Source: CAYMAI01 sp964388445
Lineage (GTDB): Bacteria > 4484-113 > JAGGVC01
Direction of reading: 5' to 3'
Length of the DNA stretch: 64,000 nucleotides
NCBI GenBank assembly: GCA_964388445.1
Contig: CAYMAI010000002.1
Span: 186,001-250,000 of the forward strand
Shown one piece after another: positions 60,272-64,000 of this stretch. The translations under genes were made by a program, and so were the position numbers. The notes beneath the pieces are model-generated. The model was given only the letters and a program-made list of their open reading frames with translations. It had not been told where the DNA came from and ran no database searches. The first letter of the stretch is position 1, and each line of letters begins with the position of its first letter.

Positions 60272-61750
60272 ATGCCGGAATCCAAATCGAATTGGGAAGC
60301 GATAATAGGGCTTGAAATCCACGCCCAAATCGACACGGCAACGAAACAGTTTTGCCGATGCCCGGCGAAGTTTACGAACGAACCCTCGGAAGCCAACAAA
60401 TACGTTTGCCCGATTTGCCTCGGCCATCCCGGAGTGCTGCCGGTTTTGAACGGCAAAAGCGTCGAACTCGCCCTAAGACTTGCCGCGGCGGCGAACGCGG
60501 ACATTGCCGGAAAAAGCGTGTTCGCCCGTAAAAACTATTTTTATCCCGACCTGCCGAAAGGCTACCAAATTAGCCAGTACGAAATACCGCTGGCGGAAGG
60601 CGGCGCTCTGCCTTTTTATCACGCGGAAAACGGCACGGACGAACCCGTTACGAAATCCGCGCGGTTTACTCGAATGCACCTCGAGGAGGACACTGGAAAA
60701 AGCTTTCACTTTCCGGACGGCCGCTCGATAGTCGATTTCAACCGGAGCGGCATTCCCCTTTTGGAAATCGTAACTATGCCGGACTTCCGCTCAGCCGCCG
60801 AAGCTATTTCATATCTCGAAGAAATCCGGCTAACGCTCATTTACCTCGGCATTTCAGGCGCGAACATGGAACTCGGCCAAATGCGCTGCGAACCGAACGT
60901 TAGCGTAAGACCGGCGGGGGAATCCGGACTCCGCGCCAAAACCGAAATCAAAAACCTCAATTCGTTCTCGATATTGATGAAAGCCGTCAATTACGAAATT
61001 GAGCGGCAAATTCACGTATGGGAATCAGGCGGTCCGGTTTTGCCGCAAACCATGAGGTGGGACGACGGAGCGGAAGGCTTCGACGGACGAAAAGGCGCAA
61101 CCGTCGCGATGCGCACAAAGGAAACCGCCGACGATTATCGCTATTTCGACGAACCCGATTTGCCGCCTCTTTCCGTAACCGCGGAGATGAAAAATGCGGC
61201 CGCGGAATTCTCCAACAAAACCGCCTTCGCGATGCGTACCAGACTGAAAGAAGAAGACGGCCTGTCGGAATACGACAGCCGCAACATCGCGACAATCCCG
61301 GAAAATTTGCATTGGTACGCCGAACTAATGCCGGAGGTCGGCGACGCCAAACTGACCGCGAACTGGGTGCTCGGCGAAATCAGCAGATGGAGAAGCGAAC
61401 TTCCGAATGGCCTTAAAGTGACCGCGGTAGACGCGGCGAAAATCATCCGCGCCGCAAAAAACGGCGAAATAAATTTCGGCCAGGCGAAGGCGGTTTTCGA
61501 AAAAGCGGCGAAGGGCGAAAGCCCGGCGCTTGCGCTTATCGAAAAAGCCATCGAAGAGTCGAAAGCGTCGGCCGGCGGAATCATAGAAAAAATAAGGGAA
61601 GCAATCGCCGAAAATCCGTCCGCAGTTTCGGATTACCGCGCGGGGAAACAGGCCGCGATTATGGTGCTCGTCGGTCAGGTAATGAAAAAAACCAAAGGCT
61701 CGGCGGACGCGCTGGAAGTAAGGAAGATACTTCAGGAACTGCTTAAGTAG
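60272..61750 (+). CDS. gatB: Aspartyl/glutamyl-tRNA amidotransferase subunit B
   Basis: Part of GatCAB, which turns Glu-tRNA(Gln) or Asp-tRNA(Asn) into the amide form. The 492 residues begin with WEAIIGLEIHAQIDT, the substrate-binding cradle, and include FCRCPAKFTNEPSEANKYVCPICLGHPGVLPVLN with the zinc Cys, RSIVDFNRSGIPLLEIVT and the C-terminal YqeY-like helical tail (VRKILQELLK). Full length. gatA and gatC are not in the window. No ribosome site is visible; it starts 3 nt after apt and is probably coupled. Confidence 0.96.
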   Translation: MPESKSNWEAIIGLEIHAQIDTATKQFCRCPAKFTNEPSEANKYVCPICLGHPGVLPVLNGKSVELALRLAAAANADIAGKSVFARKNYFYPDLPKGYQISQYEIPLAEGGALPFYHAENGTDEPVTKSARFTRMHLEEDTGKSFHFPDGRSIVDFNRSGIPLLEIVTMPDFRSAAEAISYLEEIRLTLIYLGISGANMELGQMRCEPNVSVRPAGESGLRAKTEIKNLNSFSILMKAVNYEIERQIHVWESGGPVLPQTMRWDDGAEGFDGRKGATVAMRTKETADDYRYFDEPDLPPLSVTAEMKNAAAEFSNKTAFAMRTRLKEEDGLSEYDSRNIATIPENLHWYAELMPEVGDAKLTANWVLGEISRWRSELPNGLKVTAVDAAKIIRAAKNGEINFGQAKAVFEKAAKGESPALALIEKAIEESKASAGGIIEKIREAIAENPSAVSDYRAGKQAAIMVLVGQVMKKTKGSADALEVRKILQELLK

Positions 61751-62037
61751 GCGGTTATCGGCGCGACAACTTCGATTTTGGCATTTTATTTGCATTAAAG
61801 TCTTGAAATCCTGAAACATCGCGGTATAATTGTAAACGGCGGCGCGTGAAGCTAATGGTCCGGCGCAAACGGGATTTATATATTTTCTCGCCGGTGCTTG
61901 AAGGCCCTTGGGGAAGGGGCGCCGCCTCTTTTTCTTTCGGCCCGCCATCCGCTAAATCTCCATTACGCGGTCATTTCTCCCCCCGCCAAAGCGTTTCCCT
62001 AACATGCGCAATCGCTGTTGCATATTTGCGCGCCTGA
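61751..62037. other. 287-nt leader region before the MATE gene
   Basis: Holds the MATE promoter and a leader of about 200 nt. A G/C-rich hairpin (GCCCTT-GGGG-AAGGGGC, ~61903-61919) is followed by a T-rich stretch, possibly an attenuator. A 63-codon GTG-started frame (61846-62037) ends with TGA directly before the MATE ATG; it has no recognisable protein features and may be chance or a leader peptide. Confidence 0.35.
61803..61830 (+). promoter_or_regulatory. Promoter upstream of the MATE gene
   Basis: TTGAAA, 16-nt spacer, perfect TATAAT (61825-61830). Confidence 0.6.
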
Positions 62038-63606
62038 ATGTATCGTTTCCCGCTTATGACCGAATCCGAGGGAAGCGCTGGCGCGGAAAACATCGAATCG
62101 GCGGACATCGCTGCGGAACATTCAATCGCGGCGGACGCTACGGCCGAGGTTGCCGCGCGCCTGCCATCGGAAACCACCGGCGGAAGAAAACAAAAGCGCG
62201 ATTTGACGTCGGGCCCGCTTTTGCATCACGTAGTCAAGCTGTCGCTTCCAACGATGGGCGCAATCGCGTTTCACGCAAGCTATAGCATCGCCGACACGAT
62301 TTGGGTAGGCCGCTATTTGGGAAAAGAGGCCATCGCCGCGATATCGATTTGGTTTTTCCTGTTCATGGTCTTCATATTTTTCAATCAGGTTTTCGGCGTG
62401 GGCAGCGTTGCGCTTATTTCGCAAACTTACGGCGCGAAAGAATATGAAAAAACGAAAATCGTAATCGGCCAAACGTTCATGTTCAAAATATACATGGCTC
62501 TTATCGTTACGATTCTCGGCTGGTTGTTCGTTGACGACGTTTATCGCGCGTTCATCGCCGACCCGGAAGTGCAAAGACTCGGCGTCACATACTGCCTTAT
62601 TCTCTTTACGGCTCTGCCGATATACTTCAGCGGCTTCACGCTGAATACGTCGTTTCACGGCATCGGCGACATGATGCGCCCGCTGTATATCGTGGCGACG
62701 GCGACGATTCTGAACATCGTTCTCGACCCCGTTTTAATCGTCGGCATAAACGGCTCGCTTCACCCGGCGCTGCCAAATCTTACGCCCGGCTACGGCATTG
62801 CCGGCGCGGCATACGCAACCGTCATCGCTCAAGCGCTGACGTTTTCGATGGGGCTTTTCATTTTTTTCAGCGGCAGAACCTATCTCAAAATGGAACTCAA
62901 ATATCTCGGCAGGCCGATTTGGCTTTGGATATGGAAAATCGTCCGAATCGGCACTCCTACTGCAATAGGCGAAACCATTCGGAACATTGCACAACTTGTA
63001 ATCGGCAAACTCATCGCGCTTTTCGGCACGGCGATATTCGCCGCGCAGGGAATAATGGGCCAGTTTTTTATGCTTCTCTGGATTCCGCTCGGCGGCGTGG
63101 GACAGGCGGTTGTCACGCTCGTCGGCCAAAACCTCGGCGCCGGAAAACCGGAGCGCAGCGAAGAATCCGTATGGAAGTCGCTTTTCGTCGCGCTCGCCAT
63201 TATCCTTCCAATTATCGTTTGCGGATACATATTCGCCCCCGCGCTGGTTTCGGTTTTCAATAACGAGCCGGAAGTGGTTCACGCCGGCACCCAAATTCTG
63301 CGCGTTATTTTGTTCGCATTTTTGCCGCTGACAGTAACCGCGATTCTCGGCAGCGCGTTCTGGGGCTCGGGAGATACCGTACAACCGATGATCGTCGGCG
63401 TCGCCGAAATATATTTCATTCAGCTTCCGCTCATATTCATGGCGGTGAAGCTTGCGGGAAACCCGCTAGTGAGGCTGAACGTGCTTGCCGGCGCGCCGGA
63501 CCCGGTATATTACGGATGGTGGGCGGTGGTTGTCGGCGAAACCGTCGCGGCCGTCGCGATAATTTGGGTGTTCAAGCTAGGTCTGTGGAAGAAAGCCAAG
63601 ATATAA
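62038..63606 (+). CDS. MATE-family efflux transporter
   Basis: Membrane exporter of the multidrug and toxic compound extrusion family, 522 residues with about 12 helices in two halves. Typical segments are LPTMGAIAFHASYSIADTIWVGRYLG, NTSFHGIGDMMRPLYIVAT, the mid-loop AAYATVIAQALTFSMGLF and the second-half GGVGQAVVTLVGQNLGAGKPERSEE. The first ~60 residues are a hydrophilic Ala/Glu/Ser-rich extension (EGSAGAENIESADIAAEHSI). The first ATG is listed; Met7 is possible, neither has a ribosome site. Substrate and coupling ion unknown. Confidence 0.92.
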   Translation: MYRFPLMTESEGSAGAENIESADIAAEHSIAADATAEVAARLPSETTGGRKQKRDLTSGPLLHHVVKLSLPTMGAIAFHASYSIADTIWVGRYLGKEAIAAISIWFFLFMVFIFFNQVFGVGSVALISQTYGAKEYEKTKIVIGQTFMFKIYMALIVTILGWLFVDDVYRAFIADPEVQRLGVTYCLILFTALPIYFSGFTLNTSFHGIGDMMRPLYIVATATILNIVLDPVLIVGINGSLHPALPNLTPGYGIAGAAYATVIAQALTFSMGLFIFFSGRTYLKMELKYLGRPIWLWIWKIVRIGTPTAIGETIRNIAQLVIGKLIALFGTAIFAAQGIMGQFFMLLWIPLGGVGQAVVTLVGQNLGAGKPERSEESVWKSLFVALAIILPIIVCGYIFAPALVSVFNNEPEVVHAGTQILRVILFAFLPLTVTAILGSAFWGSGDTVQPMIVGVAEIYFIQLPLIFMAVKLAGNPLVRLNVLAGAPDPVYYGWWAVVVGETVAAVAIIWVFKLGLWKKAKI

Positions 63607-63641
63607 AATGCGCTTGCGGAAATCCGGATTAGCACCGAAAA

Positions 63642-63860
63642 CTATCCGCCCGCATTTCTTTGGGATGCGGCTTCCGCCTCGCGACGCTTGCGCTCGGCTT
63701 CCAGAAACTTATGCATATTGCTTCCGCCCTTGCTGCCGCACGAACAGCCCGTCTTCTTGCCGGAACATCCGATGCTGAAGTTTTCTTTGATAAACAGCTT
63801 GTATGCGTAATACGCGGCGGCAACGAAAATGACCGCGAGCACTATCGTTTCAAAAGTCAT
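63642..63860 (-). CDS. FeoB-associated Cys-rich membrane protein
   Basis: A 72-residue protein with one N-terminal helix (ETIVLAVIFVAAAYYAYKLF), then a short Cys cluster (GCSGKKTGCSCGS; three Cys) and a charged tail (HKFLEAERKRREAEAASQR). This is the plan of the small proteins often encoded next to feoB, thought to assist iron uptake. It begins 10 nt after the feoB stop, with AGGTG 7 nt before the ATG. The context and Cys pattern agree; a longer-than-usual charged tail is the only oddity. Confidence 0.8.
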   Translation of the reverse strand: MTFETIVLAVIFVAAAYYAYKLFIKENFSIGCSGKKTGCSCGSKGGSNMHKFLEAERKRREAEAASQRNAGG

Positions 63861-63870
63861 TTCAAATCAC

Positions 63871-64000
63871 CTATCCGAATCCGAGCAATTTTCCGCCCTG
63901 ATAAACGAGCAGCGCGAAAACATAAGCAAGAACCGTCGTATACGTCGCGGCGAACAAAAACCACTTCGCGCTCGCCAGTTCCTTTCGTTGAACCGCAAGA
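63871..64000 (-). CDS. feoB: Ferrous iron transporter FeoB, C-terminal end (cut by window edge)
   Basis: Only the last 42 residues are visible: LAVQRKELASAKWFLFAATY, TTVLAYVFALLVYQGGKLLG, then FG and TAG. The pattern of a charged segment, then WxxxxxxYxxxLAYxxAxLVYQ, is the last helix of FeoB, the GTP-driven ferrous iron importer. The Cys-rich FeoB-associated gene just downstream supports the call. The G domain lies outside the window. Confidence 0.75.
   Translation of the reverse strand, partial: LAVQRKELASAKWFLFAATYTTVLAYVFALLVYQGGKLLGFG

Overview
The window is a 64-kb piece of a bacterial chromosome of mid-range GC content. It holds 53 protein genes (two cut by the window ends) and four tRNA genes. 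No insertion sequence, prophage, integrase or CRISPR array is visible. Many genes start with GTG or TTG, Shine-Dalgarno sites are common but not universal, and several -10 boxes are perfect TATAAT. Secreted proteins carrying dockerin-like Ca-binding repeats, PKD domains, DUF5666 domains and long Asp-rich tails, together with acidic extensions on core proteins, suggest an uncultivated lineage rather than a model phylum. I cannot assign the phylum from sequence alone.

Layout. Positions 1-6556 hold exported or peptide-degrading proteins (M29 aminopeptidase, subtilase with dockerin repeats, PKD lipoprotein) and a polyprenyl diphosphate synthase. Two tRNAs (Cys, Val) follow, then a KamA-type radical SAM protein with a long leader and an unknown secreted protein. 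At 10.0-15.5 kb a same-strand group encodes a membrane pyrophosphatase, a CPA2 Na+(K+)/H+ antiporter, a PII-like protein and an M28 peptidase. A cell-wall NlpC/P60 hydrolase and tRNA-Pro follow. At 17.7-22.4 kb a MocR/GabR-type regulator lies between two Asp-rich DUF5666 lipoproteins, with ATACCA-type inverted repeats upstream. Then come lysA, tRNA-Gly, tig-clpP and a UvrD-type helicase, and a mixed stretch with 3-hydroxyacyl-CoA dehydrogenase, a HicB-like orphan, a methyltransferase and a VOC protein.

From 37.3 down to 31.6 kb on the minus strand lies a complete 2-oxoacid dehydrogenase operon (flavodoxin-like protein, E1 alpha, E1 beta, E2, E3). The minus strand from 47.5 to 37.5 kb is mostly translation and ribosome assembly: rpsT, rimP-nusA-ylxR-infB-rbfA-nrnA, thiG, a small membrane protein and der. 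Next are thiD with an orphan OppD-type ATPase, a PhoU-like/Pit phosphate transport pair, a second M28 peptidase and an unknown membrane protein. The plus strand from 55.4 kb carries secD-secF-recJ-apt-gatB and a MATE exporter. The window ends in the tail of feoB with its small Cys-rich partner.

How the genes fit together: energy is linked to membrane ion gradients (pyrophosphatase, antiporter) and to oxidation of 2-oxoacids. Several exported peptidases and KamA fit, but do not prove, a peptide- or amino-acid-using lifestyle. The most unusual parts are the MocR/DUF5666 cluster, the pyrophosphatase-antiporter-PII group, the acidic extensions on ribosomal protein S20 and Der, two genes whose -10 box sits only 6 nt from a GTG start, and an orphan HicB-like gene with an ATT start.
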